Assembly (NCBI RefSeq): GCF_004217045.1
Contig: NZ_SGXM01000007.1
Location: 147,534 to 211,533 of the forward strand
Origin: Cupriavidus agavae
Lineage (GTDB): Bacteria > Pseudomonadota > Gammaproteobacteria > Burkholderiales > Burkholderiaceae
DNA: 64,000 nt
Reading direction: 5' to 3'
Below, piece after piece: positions 8,777-19,558 of this stretch (positions are counted from its first letter, which is position 1; each line of letters begins with the position of its first letter). The notes under the pieces were generated by a model. That model worked only from the letters and a program-made list of their open reading frames with translations. It ran no database searches and was not told the origin of the DNA. Both the position numbers and the translations under genes were made by a program.

Positions 8777-9418
8777 GTGCACCGCAGCCTTCTTTCCATA
8801 GCCATCGCCGCAGCGCTAGGATGCTGCGCGATCACCAGCTTCGCCGTTGAGACCGCAGACGTTACGATCGGCGGCACGATCCGCCCCACCGCCTGCGGCA
8901 TTTCGTTGTCCGCATCGGAAATCGATTTTGGCACGATTCCCGTTTCCGCACTCAGTGCCACAGCCGTGACGAATCGCAGTGGTGGCACCACCGTGGTATC
9001 GATCGTTTGCGACGGTCCGTCCCGTTTCGCTATCCAGGGCATCGACAACCGCGCGGGCACCGCAAAGTCGCCGACCAACGTAAATCGCTACGGATTCGGC
9101 CTCATCGACGGAAAGCCCTTGGGCGACTTCGTCCTGAGGGTTGGTAACGCATTGGGAGACGGCGAAGCTGTGAGCAAGGTCGCCAGCCACGATGAAGGTT
9201 CGACCTGGACTTCGCCGAGCGGTAACTGGTTTCTGGACCACGCTCCCACGAATCTTCTGACATGGGGAGAAACCGGCTCGGCCGTACCGAAGGCATTTAC
9301 GACCGTTCAGGTACCCCTCACCATTGACGCCCAGCTGCAATCCAAGAAGCTGCTGCCACCGATCACGACCGAACTGCCGCTGGACGGCTTGGCAACTATT
9401 GCTCTCATCTATCTGTGA
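8777..9418 (+). CDS. DUF1120 family secreted protein (copy A)
   Basis: Predicted exported beta-rich protein resembling fimbrial-subunit-like DUF1120 proteins; the function of the family is not established. GTG start with AGGAG six bases upstream. The 213-residue product has a signal peptide (about 1-23), the family N-terminal pattern IGGTIRPTACGISLS with a cysteine that could pair with the one in VSIVCDGP, and the C-terminal strand ELPLDGLATIALIYL. No chaperone or usher gene is nearby, so assembly by the classic pathway is not supported. A paralogue lies at 12097 and a decayed 3' end at 9440. Confidence 0.85.
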   Translation: MHRSLLSIAIAAALGCCAITSFAVETADVTIGGTIRPTACGISLSASEIDFGTIPVSALSATAVTNRSGGTTVVSIVCDGPSRFAIQGIDNRAGTAKSPTNVNRYGFGLIDGKPLGDFVLRVGNALGDGEAVSKVASHDEGSTWTSPSGNWFLDHAPTNLLTWGETGSAVPKAFTTVQVPLTIDAQLQSKKLLPPITTELPLDGLATIALIYL

Positions 9419-9439
9419 GCCTGCTGGCAATTGGCCAAA

Positions 9440-9538
9440 GCACGAGACGAGCGGGCAACATTCGAACCCGCTCTGCCCGCGCTGACGACCGACATCCCGC
9501 TGGACGGCTCGGCGACGCTTTGCCCGGCCTGTCTGTCA
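9440..9538 (+). pseudogene. Remnant of the 3' end of a third DUF1120 gene
   Basis: In one plus frame this stretch reads PALTTDIPLDGSATL, matching PPITTELPLDGLATI at the end of copy A and the equivalent end of copy B. After the TL the frame is lost by small indels, but the DNA still parallels the last codons and stop of copy A (CTGTCA here, CTGTGA there). No start codon or signal peptide is associated. It lies 22 bp after copy A and 4 bp before the msrQ stop. Read as a leftover of a deleted tandem copy. Confidence 0.7.
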
Positions 9539-9542
9539 GTCG

Positions 9543-10207
9543 TCATGCCCGCCTGCCCCGCCACCGCACCCGCATCGCAAGCAGTACGAACACTACCGCA
9601 GCATAGATCGACACTTCGCCAAAATCGTTCTTGCCGGCCTTGTGCCACCAGTAGTGCAGGATCGCCAGCACGGCGATTCCATAGATCGCACGATGCAATG
9701 CCTGCCATCGCTTGCCGCCGAGCCAGCGCACCATGACGTTGGCCGAGGTGGCCGCCAGCGGGATCATCAGCACGAACGCGGCAAACCCGACCGTGATAAA
9801 TGGCCGTTTTCCGATGTCCTTGATCATGTAGGCCAGATCGAATCCGCGATCCACGGCCAGCCAGAGCAGAAAGTGCTGCGCGGCATAGAAGAACGTGAAC
9901 AGCCCGAGCATGCGGCGCAGCCGTAACAGCCAGTTCCAGCCGGTCAGCCGGCGCAGCGGCGTGATGGCCAGTGTGATGCAGAGCATGACCAGCGTCCAGG
10001 TGCCAGTGGAGCGGGTCACGAATTCCAGGGGATTGGCGCCGAACTGCGACGTGGCGCCGAGGTACATCAATCGCGCGAACGGCAGCAGTGCCAGCAACCA
10101 AACCACCGCCTTGACGCCGCGCACCTGCGCCGGCGTCAGCGTGGAAAACCGCCCCGCTGGCGCACGCACCTTCCCCGCGCGGGCGGCCGAAGGCTCGGGT
10201 GCCGCCA

Positions 10208-10208
<1 letters not shown>
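9543..10208 (-). CDS. msrQ: MsrQ, haem-binding membrane subunit of the MsrPQ methionine sulfoxide reductase
   Basis: Inner-membrane b-haem protein that passes electrons from the quinone pool or a flavin reductase to periplasmic MsrP. Start at MAAPEPSAARAGKV, whose ATG overlaps the msrP stop by one base (TGATG). The 221-residue product has about six transmembrane helices. Candidate haem histidines occur in FYAAQHFLLW, WQALHRAIYG and AILHYWWHK, as expected for the ferric-reductase-like domain. It is coupled to msrP. Confidence 0.94.
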
Positions 10209-11206
<998 letters not shown>

Positions 11207-11245
11207 GATAGGCAGCGTTGTCTGAGACGATGCTGCATTGGACAT

Positions 11246-11270
11246 CAAAACCGCCGCAAAAGTGCGGCGG
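11246..11270 (-). terminator. Intrinsic terminator upstream of msrP
   Basis: On the minus strand the stem CCGCCGC-acttt-tGCGGCGG is followed by TTTTG. It lies between the repeat lipoprotein gene and msrP and argues that they are separate transcripts. Confidence 0.75.
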
Positions 11271-11366
11271 TCCTCCCGCCGTTGCGACGGAAGGCCGCGC
11301 CGGGCGCGCCAACGGGCCCTGGAACGGGCGCGAACGGCCGCGCGGCCTTCCGGCACGCCAGCCCGC

Positions 11367-11792
11367 TCAGGGCTTGGCCACGTGCCAGACGTTGTTCAGG
11401 TTGTCGCCGGTACGGTCGCCCGGCTTCGCATCCTTGGCAAAGCGATACAGCGGCTGGCCCTTGTATGCGTACTGGCGCGTGCCGTCGTCGCGCGTGATGA
11501 CCGAATACTGGCCCTGGGCCGTGCGGCCCGGCTCGGCCAGCAACGGCGGCCAGTTCGCGGCACACATGCCATTGCAGGCGCTCTTGCCGCTGTTGGCGGC
11601 GTCGCGGTCGAACGTGTAAAGCGTCAGGCCCTGCGGATCGGTCAGCACGCCGTTGGTGACCTTGACGGTCGGCGGCATCTCGCCGCCACCGCCCATGCCC
11701 ATGTTCGCGCAACCACCCAGCAGCAGCGTTGCCGCACCAAGAGCCAGGGCTACCGGACGCAGTACGGATACAGCGTTGTGACGAATAGTCAT
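11367..11792 (-). CDS. Lipoprotein with secreted repeats of unknown function (COG4315 type)
   Basis: Predicted lipoprotein of the Lipoprotein_15 / COG4315 type; biochemical role unknown. The 141-residue product has a signal peptide with lipobox LGGC, a Gly/Met-rich linker, then two related repeats: GLTLYTFDRDAANSGKSACN and GQPLYRFAKDAKPGD. These carry the family LY-F-D pattern and a C...C pair (CNGMCAANWPPLL). ATG at 11792 chosen because AGGAG lies eight bases upstream; a TTG two codons earlier is less likely. It is followed by its own terminator before msrP. Confidence 0.88.
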   Translation of the reverse strand: MTIRHNAVSVLRPVALALGAATLLLGGCANMGMGGGGEMPPTVKVTNGVLTDPQGLTLYTFDRDAANSGKSACNGMCAANWPPLLAEPGRTAQGQYSVITRDDGTRQYAYKGQPLYRFAKDAKPGDRTGDNLNNVWHVAKP

Positions 11793-12096
11793 CTTCAAGT
11801 CTCCTACTTGGTCGGTGCCGACAGTCGGCGCCGTTCCCCTTCAGTAAACACCGAATGTGATGCGTTTGTCGCCGTCACCGGAAAAAAAATGTCGTCCATG
11901 TATTGCCTAAGCCTAGCTACTTTTAGGAAATCTGTGATGGCAGAGATATCGCGATCCCCCGTAATCTTCCTAAAAGATCACCTGAAATTCACGCAAAGGG
12001 CGTCCTATGGGCGCCCTCCGTCATTTCTGGCATCGGAGTTTTCCGATGTTTGATCGGAAGCCCTACGAACCTGGCAATCAACGAAAGGACATCTCG
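11793..12096. other. Intergenic region between the repeat lipoprotein and DUF1120 copy B
   Basis: About 300 bp that must hold divergent promoters. I see an inverted repeat AGGGCG...CGCCCT at 11997-12017 without a T tract, and an A-rich stretch near 11880. No sigma-70 pair was convincing and no gene is seen. Confidence 0.4.
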
Positions 12097-12747
12097 ATGA
12101 ACCATCTTTTGCGCCTTGGCATCACCGCCACCCTCGCCTGGAGTGCCACCACGCATTGCACCGCCAGCGAGACGCACGACCTCTCGCTCGGCGGCGTCAT
12201 TCACCCGACTGCCTGTGAGATTTCTCTGAATCCTGGCGCGGTGGACTACGGCACCGTTTCTGCGTCCTACCTCAGCGATACGGAACTCACGCCGCTTGCT
12301 GCGCGGCCCTTCGACGTGGTTGTGAGCTGCGAGCAGCCGATTCTCACTTCGCTATCGTTCCACGACAATCGGGATGGAACCACAGGGCACAGCTCGATGA
12401 GCGATGCAACCTGGTTCGGGCTCGGCCAGTTCGACGGAAAGCCGATCGGGGCCTTCCAGATCGTGCGCACACCCACCGAGATCGTGGCCGACGGCAACCG
12501 CATCCACACCATCGAGTTGAACCCCTCGGGTACCTGGCTGCAAATGAACGCGGAATTTCCGCAGGTATCGTCACGCAGCGGCTACCGGCTGTCGTGGGCC
12601 GAAACCGGGACGGTGCCCTGGCCGTTCTCGACCATCCGCGTTCCAATGGCCGTCAAGCCGACCATGCTCGCCCGCAAGGACATGCCCGACCTCACCGACG
12701 CCGTACCGATGGACGGCATGGTCACCATCACGCTGAGGTACATGTGA
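12097..12747 (+). CDS. DUF1120 family secreted protein (copy B)
   Basis: Paralogue of the protein at 8777: signal peptide (about 1-24), LGGVIHPTACEISLN near the N-terminus, a second cysteine in VVVSCEQP, and the C-terminal motif AVPMDGMVTITLRYM. 216 residues. ATG at 12097 has AAAGGA eight bases upstream; the frame is open further 5' but those codons lack signal-peptide character. The two copies share domain layout but differ widely in sequence, so the duplication is old. Function unknown; a surface or fimbria-like role is inference only. Confidence 0.85.
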   Translation: MNHLLRLGITATLAWSATTHCTASETHDLSLGGVIHPTACEISLNPGAVDYGTVSASYLSDTELTPLAARPFDVVVSCEQPILTSLSFHDNRDGTTGHSSMSDATWFGLGQFDGKPIGAFQIVRTPTEIVADGNRIHTIELNPSGTWLQMNAEFPQVSSRSGYRLSWAETGTVPWPFSTIRVPMAVKPTMLARKDMPDLTDAVPMDGMVTITLRYM

Positions 12748-12772
12748 GCCGCTGAGTGCCCGCCGGAAAAGA

Positions 12773-12798
12773 AAAGGCCTGTCGCGAGACAGGCCTTT
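12773..12798. terminator. Intrinsic terminator between DUF1120 copy B and ccsB
   Basis: Perfect stem AAAGGCCTGTC-gcga-GACAGGCCTTT with A-rich left and T-rich right flanks. It is usable by both converging genes. Confidence 0.85.
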
Positions 12799-12828
12799 CC
12801 GGTCAGGTAGTGACGCCGCAGTGCCGCG

Positions 12829-14046
12829 TCAGAGTTCGCCGTAGCTGTGCAGGCCGGACAGGAACATGTTGACGCCCAGGAATGCAAAGGTCGTGACCAG
12901 CAGGCCGACCAGCGCCCACCAAGCCGCCATCGTGCCGCGCAGGCCCTTCATCAGGCGCATGTGCAGCCACGCCGCGTAGTTCAGCCAGACGATCAGTGCC
13001 CAGGTTTCCTTCGGGTCCCAGCTCCAGTAGCCGCCCCACGCCTCGGCGGCCCACAGCGCGCCCAGGATCGTGGCGATCGTGAAGAAGGCGAAACCGACCG
13101 CGATCGACTTGTACATCACGTCATCGAGCAGTTCCAGCGACGGCAGGCGCTCGGCCAGGATGCCGCGCTGCTTGAGCAGGTAGGCCACCGCGACCATCGC
13201 GGCCAGCGCAAACGTACCGTAGCCGATGAAGTTCGCCGGCACGTGGATCTTCATCCACCAGCTCTGCAGCGCCGGCACCAGCGGCTGGATCTCCTGCGCA
13301 TTGCGCGAGACCGTGTACCAGAGCAGGAACGCCACCGCCGCCGACACCACCAGCATCACGAACGCGCCCAGCGCGCGCGTGTTGTAGCGGCGCTCGTAGT
13401 AGAGATAGAACAGCGACGTGATCAGCGTGAAGAGGACGAACACCTCGTAGAGGTTCGAGATCGGAATATGGCCAATATCGGCGCCGATCAGGTACGACTC
13501 GTACCAGCGCACCATCAGGCCGGTAAAGCCAAGCACCACGGCCGCCCAGCACAGCTTGCTGCCGATGCTCGCGCCCGTCTCCGAGCGGCTCAGCAGGGCC
13601 ACCCAGTAGAACAGCGTGGAGAGGAACACCAGCGCGCTCATCCACAGGATGGCAGACTGGCTCGACAGGAAATATTTGAGGAGAAACGCCTGCTCGGCGC
13701 GGGCCAGGTTGCCGTGATATAGCTGAATGGCCAGAAGCGACAACACGGCAATGCCGACCATCAGCGGCCGCACCGCCTTCCAGTGCCAGCCGAGCAGCGC
13801 AAACGTCGGCACCGCGGCAATCAGCACCGCCTTGTCGTAGACGTTCATCCAGTGCCCGTATTGCGCCAGCGCAAACCCGGCACCCACCACGAGCAGCAGC
13901 GCAAACGCCCAGTCCACCCATGTCAGCCGCCGCAGAAACGACGGCTCCAGATAATCGGCGTCGAGCGCGGCCTCGGATGTGGCCGGGTCGGCAGCATTCT
14001 GTCGTCCGGATAGCCCCGGACTGGCGTGGTTCAGATTGGAGGACAT
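12829..14046 (-). CDS. ccsB: Cytochrome c synthase subunit CcsB/CcsA (ResC type)
   Basis: Inner-membrane haem-handling protein of the system II cytochrome c maturation pathway; it delivers haem to the periplasm for attachment to CXXCH sites. The 405-residue product has about eight or nine transmembrane helices and the tryptophan-rich haem motif WGGYWSWDPKETWAL in the C-terminal third. Conserved histidines sit in KIHVPANFIGY and YAAWLHMRL. ATG at 14046 has AGGA upstream. It lies downstream of resB on the same strand, with the cytochrome c4 gene upstream of both. Confidence 0.95.
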   Translation of the reverse strand: MSSNLNHASPGLSGRQNAADPATSEAALDADYLEPSFLRRLTWVDWAFALLLVVGAGFALAQYGHWMNVYDKAVLIAAVPTFALLGWHWKAVRPLMVGIAVLSLLAIQLYHGNLARAEQAFLLKYFLSSQSAILWMSALVFLSTLFYWVALLSRSETGASIGSKLCWAAVVLGFTGLMVRWYESYLIGADIGHIPISNLYEVFVLFTLITSLFYLYYERRYNTRALGAFVMLVVSAAVAFLLWYTVSRNAQEIQPLVPALQSWWMKIHVPANFIGYGTFALAAMVAVAYLLKQRGILAERLPSLELLDDVMYKSIAVGFAFFTIATILGALWAAEAWGGYWSWDPKETWALIVWLNYAAWLHMRLMKGLRGTMAAWWALVGLLVTTFAFLGVNMFLSGLHSYGEL

Positions 14047-14127
14047 GGCATTCCTGCTATGCGACGCTCGCGCGCCTGTTATCTCTGCTGTGACGATGGA
14101 ACCGGCCTGCGGCCCCATGCGTTTCTA

Positions 14128-16365
14128 CTATAGCGACGGCCCACGGGGATCATGTTGCGCTGATGCATCATATTGCTGCGCCGTGGACGCCGCCCCGCCA
14201 GCATTGTTGGGTGCAGCGCCGACCGCCCGGCCGATATCCTCGCGCAGCGCCACGAACTCCTTCTCGAAGTCGAGCGTGCGCCGCTGCGTGGACATCGCCA
14301 TCATCACATGGCTGCCGCCGGCCTGGCGCGCGGCTTCCGGATCGTCGTCGCGGTGGTCGCGCACCCACACCCAGACGCGTCGTTCGCGAATGTAGAACAT
14401 GGCGAACACGCCGAGCGTCAACAGCAGGCAGCCAAGATACACGATGTTTTTTCCCGGCGCACGGGTCATCTGGAACACGCTCGCCTTGACCTCGCGGAAG
14501 TCGTCGAGCTGCAGGAAGATCGGGGCCAGATAGAAGAAACTGTCTGATAACGCGTTGGTCGATTGCTGCAGGAATGCCGCACTCTGCGCGTCGTTCGGGA
14601 TCGCCGGCAGCTTGGCCTGCTCGCGTGCCAGTTGCCACAACTCCCACATCGAACCGTTGAGAATCTTCAGCAGCACGTCGGCAGCCTTCTGCTGCTCGCC
14701 GGGCGGCACGGACTTTTCCAGGAATGCCGCAATCGCGGTGAAGCCGCCCGGCGGCGAATCGGCCGAGGGGCGGGTGGCGCCGGCGAACAGGTCCATCGCG
14801 CGCAGGGCACTCTCGGCAAGCTGGCCGCGCAGGGCTTCCTTGTCCGCGCCGGGCATCGACGCCTGCGCGAAGCGGCGGGCCGCCTCGCCACGCATCGCCT
14901 TGTCCTGCAGCGCGGCGCGCAGGCGCATCCAGTCGCCGAGGCCGCGCTGGTCGTCGGCCGGAATCCGCAGGTAGCGGAACTGCTCGCTCGGCGATTCCCG
15001 CATGCCGGCCAGGAATACCGTCTGGCCCTCCAACTGTACCGGCAGCATGTAATTGTTGAACTCGCGCGCCTGGCCGTTGCGGTCGCGCAGCTTGTACTGC
15101 ACGGACGGGCCCACGTTGCGCAGGTTCTTGTCCTTGTCCAGGCTGGCGGCGGCGCCCAGATGCTGGTCCAGCACGCCGAGCGGCTTGCGGGCAACGCCGC
15201 GCACGTCGGCCTTGCCTGCACCGTCGGTTACCGTCTCGACATTGATCTGCCGGAAATCGCTGAACTCGACGGTCAGGCCCTCGACATCGGGACCGGTGCC
15301 CGACAGTTGCGCATTGCCGCCCACGGTGCCGGCGAGCTGGAAGGTGTCATGGCCGCTGCCGGCCATCGGGTAGCCGACGAACTTCAGCTGCGAACCGCCG
15401 TCCTCGAAACTCGACTGGTAGATGGCAATACCGTCGACGATCAGCGGTTCGTTGACCTTGATCGTGGCCTCGGTCTGCTTGCCGGTGGCGCGGTCCGTCA
15501 CCACCACGTCGGACGCGAACAGCTTGGGCATGCCGGTGGAGTAGTAGTCGACCGTGAACTTCTTGAGCATGATCGTGAACGGCAGATCCTGCACCAGCGC
15601 GCCGTCGGCCACGTTCAGGATGGCCGTCGAGACCGTGGCGCCCTCGGGCACGAAAGCGTTGCCGCGGAAGCCCGGATTGCTTGCCGACAGCCGGTGCTTG
15701 GCCGGGATGTCACTGATGATCGCGTTGCCGCTGATCGGCGACTTGCCGCCGAACCACATCTGGGCGCGGATCAGCATGTCGCCATCGAGCAGGCCGCCGA
15801 TGCAGATCACCACGATGGCCGTGTGCGCAAGGATGTAGCCCAGCTTGTTCGCCGCGCCCGCCTTGGCGGCCAGCAGCGTGGCGCCCTCGTGCTCTACCGG
15901 CTTGACGCGGAAGCCCCGGTTGCGCAGCAGCGCCGCCACGCGGCCCACCGCCTCGGCACGGCCGCGCGGCGCGTCATATTCCCCGCGATGATGAAACGCG
16001 CGCAGGCTGCGCTCGCGCACGTGATCCTTCCATGACCGCATCTCCACCAGCATCTTCGGCGCGTTGCGCGCGATGCACAGCGAGGTGGAAATCACCAGGA
16101 AAGCCAGAATCAGCAGGAACCACCACGAGCCGTACACCTTCTGCAGGGACAGCGTGTGGAACAGGTCAGCCCAGAACGGTCCGAACTGGTTGACGTAGTT
16201 CGGGTACGGCTCGTTCTGCTTGAGCACCGTGCCGATGACGCTGGCGATGGCAATCACCGTCAGCAGCGTGATGGCGAAGCGCATCGAGGACAGCAGCTCG
16301 ACGGTATCGCGCAGCACGCGGTGGGAGGTCTTCAGGTGCAGGCCCGAAGTGGAGGGGGTCGACAT
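14128..16365 (-). CDS. resB: Cytochrome c maturation protein ResB (Ccs1)
   Basis: Membrane partner of CcsB/CcsA in system II cytochrome c biogenesis. Start at MSTPSTSGLHLKTSHRVLRD (745 residues); an upstream open frame to 16455 lacks a good site. Transmembrane helices are seen at about 30-50, 85-105, 175-195 and near 650, with a large periplasmic domain between the third and fourth helices. The ResB pattern is seen in SMRFAITLLTVIAIASVIGT and in the haem-ligand-type histidine of GYILAHTAIVVICIGG. 81 bp separate it from ccsB. Confidence 0.95.
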   Translation of the reverse strand: MSTPSTSGLHLKTSHRVLRDTVELLSSMRFAITLLTVIAIASVIGTVLKQNEPYPNYVNQFGPFWADLFHTLSLQKVYGSWWFLLILAFLVISTSLCIARNAPKMLVEMRSWKDHVRERSLRAFHHRGEYDAPRGRAEAVGRVAALLRNRGFRVKPVEHEGATLLAAKAGAANKLGYILAHTAIVVICIGGLLDGDMLIRAQMWFGGKSPISGNAIISDIPAKHRLSASNPGFRGNAFVPEGATVSTAILNVADGALVQDLPFTIMLKKFTVDYYSTGMPKLFASDVVVTDRATGKQTEATIKVNEPLIVDGIAIYQSSFEDGGSQLKFVGYPMAGSGHDTFQLAGTVGGNAQLSGTGPDVEGLTVEFSDFRQINVETVTDGAGKADVRGVARKPLGVLDQHLGAAASLDKDKNLRNVGPSVQYKLRDRNGQAREFNNYMLPVQLEGQTVFLAGMRESPSEQFRYLRIPADDQRGLGDWMRLRAALQDKAMRGEAARRFAQASMPGADKEALRGQLAESALRAMDLFAGATRPSADSPPGGFTAIAAFLEKSVPPGEQQKAADVLLKILNGSMWELWQLAREQAKLPAIPNDAQSAAFLQQSTNALSDSFFYLAPIFLQLDDFREVKASVFQMTRAPGKNIVYLGCLLLTLGVFAMFYIRERRVWVWVRDHRDDDPEAARQAGGSHVMMAMSTQRRTLDFEKEFVALREDIGRAVGAAPNNAGGAASTAQQYDASAQHDPRGPSL

Positions 16366-16435
16366 GTGCGGTAATGCCCGAAATCCGTGTGGCGCGATGG
16401 TGCCGCGCCGGTGTGACGCCATATTGCAGCGCGAA

Positions 16436-16478
16436 AAATGAAAAAGGGTGGACATGCTTCGGCAAGCAGGCCACCCTC
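16436..16478 (-). terminator. Intrinsic terminator after cytochrome c4
   Basis: Minus-strand stem AGGGTGGCCTGCTT / AAGCATGTCCACCCT (one mismatch region, loop gccg), then TTTTTCATTTTT. Confidence 0.85.
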
Positions 16479-16546
16479 TTCGATTGTTGCCCGGCTCCCC
16501 GGTTCACCCCTATCCGGGAATGTCCGGGCCGCGCGCGAGTTACGAC

Positions 16547-17206
16547 TTAACGGACGCCAGCGACGTAATCCGCCACCGCCTTGATCTCGGCGTCCGACAT
16601 CCTGGCGGCAATCGTGCTCATGACCGAATTGTTCTTGCGGGTGCCCTGGCGGAATCCCACCAGTTGTGCTTCGGTGTACTCGGAATACTGGCCTCCGATA
16701 CGCGGGTACTGCGCCGGAATCCCGGCGCCGGTCGGGCCATGGCAGCCGGCGCACGCCGGAATGCCCTTGGCGGCGATGCCCCCGCGATAGATCTTCTGGC
16801 CCTGCTCGATGGTTTCCTTGTTCTTCGCCGTGGCCGGCTTCAGTTGCTGCTTGGCCAGATAGGCGCCGATGTCGCGCATGTCCTGGTCCGTCAGTGCACT
16901 CGCGTAGAGTGACATGATCGGGTTGTCACGCGACTTGGCCTTGAAATCGACGAGTTGCTTGTGGGTGTAGTCGGCCATCTGGCCCGCCAGCTTCGGATTC
17001 ACGGCGGCGCTGCTGTTGCCGGCCGTGCCGTGGCACGAGAAGCATGCGGGAACATTGCGATCGGGTACGCCTTGCGTGTAAAGCGTCTCGCCCTTGGCGG
17101 GATCGGCTTTCGCGGCGGCCTGCTCTGCGGCAGTTGCCAGCCCCGTCATTGCGCCCAGCGGAACAGCCAGCGCCATGACACCCAAAAGTTTCGCAATGCG
17201 GTTCAT
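16547..17206 (-). CDS. Diheme cytochrome c4
   Basis: Periplasmic electron carrier with two similar class I cytochrome c domains, typically feeding terminal oxidases. 219 residues: signal peptide ending ATAA (about 27), first haem site CFSCH at 55-59, second CAGCH at 152-156. Axial-methionine regions read NPIMSLYASALTDQDM and NSVMSTIAARMSDAEI. It lies upstream of resB-ccsB, so a haem-protein substrate and its maturation system are adjacent. A terminator between them suggests separate transcripts. An FNR-like palindrome lies in the upstream divergent region. Confidence 0.94.
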   Translation of the reverse strand: MNRIAKLLGVMALAVPLGAMTGLATAAEQAAAKADPAKGETLYTQGVPDRNVPACFSCHGTAGNSSAAVNPKLAGQMADYTHKQLVDFKAKSRDNPIMSLYASALTDQDMRDIGAYLAKQQLKPATAKNKETIEQGQKIYRGGIAAKGIPACAGCHGPTGAGIPAQYPRIGGQYSEYTEAQLVGFRQGTRKNNSVMSTIAARMSDAEIKAVADYVAGVR

Positions 17207-17577
17207 TAGTACACCTTGTCAGATTTGTTATGAACACCGTAATGCATGCCGGTCCCTACTGCGCTGCTTCTGTGCCATGTCTCTTGCGTGGCGGTGAGGA
17301 AACGCCTATATGAGCAAGAAGCCTGGTGACGCGGTTGCCGCAAGCCTTCAAACCGATCCGGATGACCCGGATTTGATCGGAAACAATATTCCGCGACCGA
17401 TTTAAAGCATTGCCGATGACATCCGGCAAGAATGCCACACGTCACCCGCTCAGGAGACCGTAAACCGGGTTATTGTACAATAAATCGCTTTCCGGATTGA
17501 CTTAGGTCATTCTCTGTGGCGACGTCGGCACTGACCTCTTGCCAGGCCCACATTTCGCCTATCTCACCGCACCCCGC
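17207..17577. promoter_or_regulatory. Divergent control region, cytochrome c4 / engB
   Basis: 371 bp between divergent genes. It contains a perfect 14-bp palindrome (17470-17483, TTATTGTACAATAA), whose centre gives a TACAAT -10-like hexamer on both strands. An FNR/DNR-like box TTGAC-ttag-GTCAT lies at 17497-17510. Clear -35 elements are not visible. No gene is seen. Confidence 0.45.
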
Positions 17578-18258
17578 ATGTCCCTCCTACACCAGGCTCG
17601 TTTCTTCGATACCGTCAACCACCTGCGCGACCTGCCGGCCACGGCAGTGCCCGAGGTGGCCTTCGCCGGCCGCTCCAACGCCGGCAAGTCGACGGCGATC
17701 AACACGCTGTGCAACCAGAAGCGCCTGGCCTTTTCGTCGCGCACGCCGGGCCGCACGCAGCACATCAACTTCTTCACCGTGGCCCCGGTCAAGGCCGAGG
17801 ATCCGCTCGGCTTCATCGTCGACCTGCCCGGCTACGGCTACGCGGAGGTTTCCGGCAGCGCCAAGTACCACTGGCAAGGGCTGCTGTCCGACTATGTCCA
17901 GACGCGCCAGCAACTGACGGGCCTGATCCTGATGATGGATGCGCGCCGGCCCTTCACGGATCTCGATTGCCAGATGGTCGAGTGGTTCCTGCCCACGGGC
18001 AAGCCGATCCACGTGCTCCTGACCAAGGCCGACAAGCTGACCCAGAGCGACAACGCCAACGCGCTGCGCGAAACGCGCCGCATCCTCGCCAGCTACGCGG
18101 CGCAGATGGACGAGCCGCCGTCACTGACCGCGCAGTTGTTCTCCAGCCTGAAGCGCCGCGGCATCGAGGACGCCCAGCGCGTGGTGGCCGGATGGCTGCA
18201 ACTGCCCGAGGCCCAGCCGCCCGTGGCCGCGCCCTCCCCGGCAGCCCCGCAGGGCTGA
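17578..18258 (+). CDS. engB: Ribosome biogenesis GTPase EngB (YihA/YsxC)
   Basis: Small essential GTPase involved in large-subunit assembly. The 226-residue product shows P-loop GRSNAGKST (G1), DLPGYGYA (G3), LTKADKL (G4) and SSLKRRG (G5). ATG at 17578 matches the usual EngB N-terminus (MSLLHQARFFDTVNHLRDLP). The C-terminal 20 residues are a Pro/Ala-rich tail beyond the usual domain. It is followed by hemB on the same strand after 282 bp. Confidence 0.95.
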   Translation: MSLLHQARFFDTVNHLRDLPATAVPEVAFAGRSNAGKSTAINTLCNQKRLAFSSRTPGRTQHINFFTVAPVKAEDPLGFIVDLPGYGYAEVSGSAKYHWQGLLSDYVQTRQQLTGLILMMDARRPFTDLDCQMVEWFLPTGKPIHVLLTKADKLTQSDNANALRETRRILASYAAQMDEPPSLTAQLFSSLKRRGIEDAQRVVAGWLQLPEAQPPVAAPSPAAPQG

Positions 18259-18282
18259 TCGCGTCACCGCCGTCCGCCGCAC

Positions 18283-18311
18283 AAAAAAAAGCCCCGTTGC
18301 AAGCAACGGGG
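18283..18311 (-). terminator. Intrinsic terminator-like hairpin facing the minus strand
   Basis: Perfect stem CCCCGTTGC-aa-GCAACGGGG (18292-18311). The long homopolymer is eight A on its left, so the U-tract belongs to a minus-strand transcript. The right flank (acaaacttt) is a poor plus-strand U-tract. It may still slow engB transcripts. Confidence 0.6.
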
Positions 18312-18540
18312 ACAAACTTTCCCACCGGTTCAGGGCGGGTACCCGCTCAGGGAGGAGTAGCGGGGGACACCGCGCTGCGCGAAGCAACACAAGGTGTCCG
18401 CGAGTATGATAGCGGGCACGCACAAAAGTTCTTTTTTCTTTCGACGCTCTTTCGACGCTGTCTCCGGGTCACCGGCCGCGAGAGGTTTCGGTGACTTGCG
18501 CCACGCATTCGTCCGACGACTCACTCCCCTAGATTCAGCC

Positions 18541-19533
<993 letters not shown>

Positions 19534-19558
19534 CCGGCTCACCGACCGCCCCGCCTGC

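Noticed and set aside
11207..11356. Longer MsrP starting at 11245 or further upstream
   Set aside because: An intrinsic terminator hairpin lies at 11246-11270 and the twin-arginine signal begins after the ATG at 11206.
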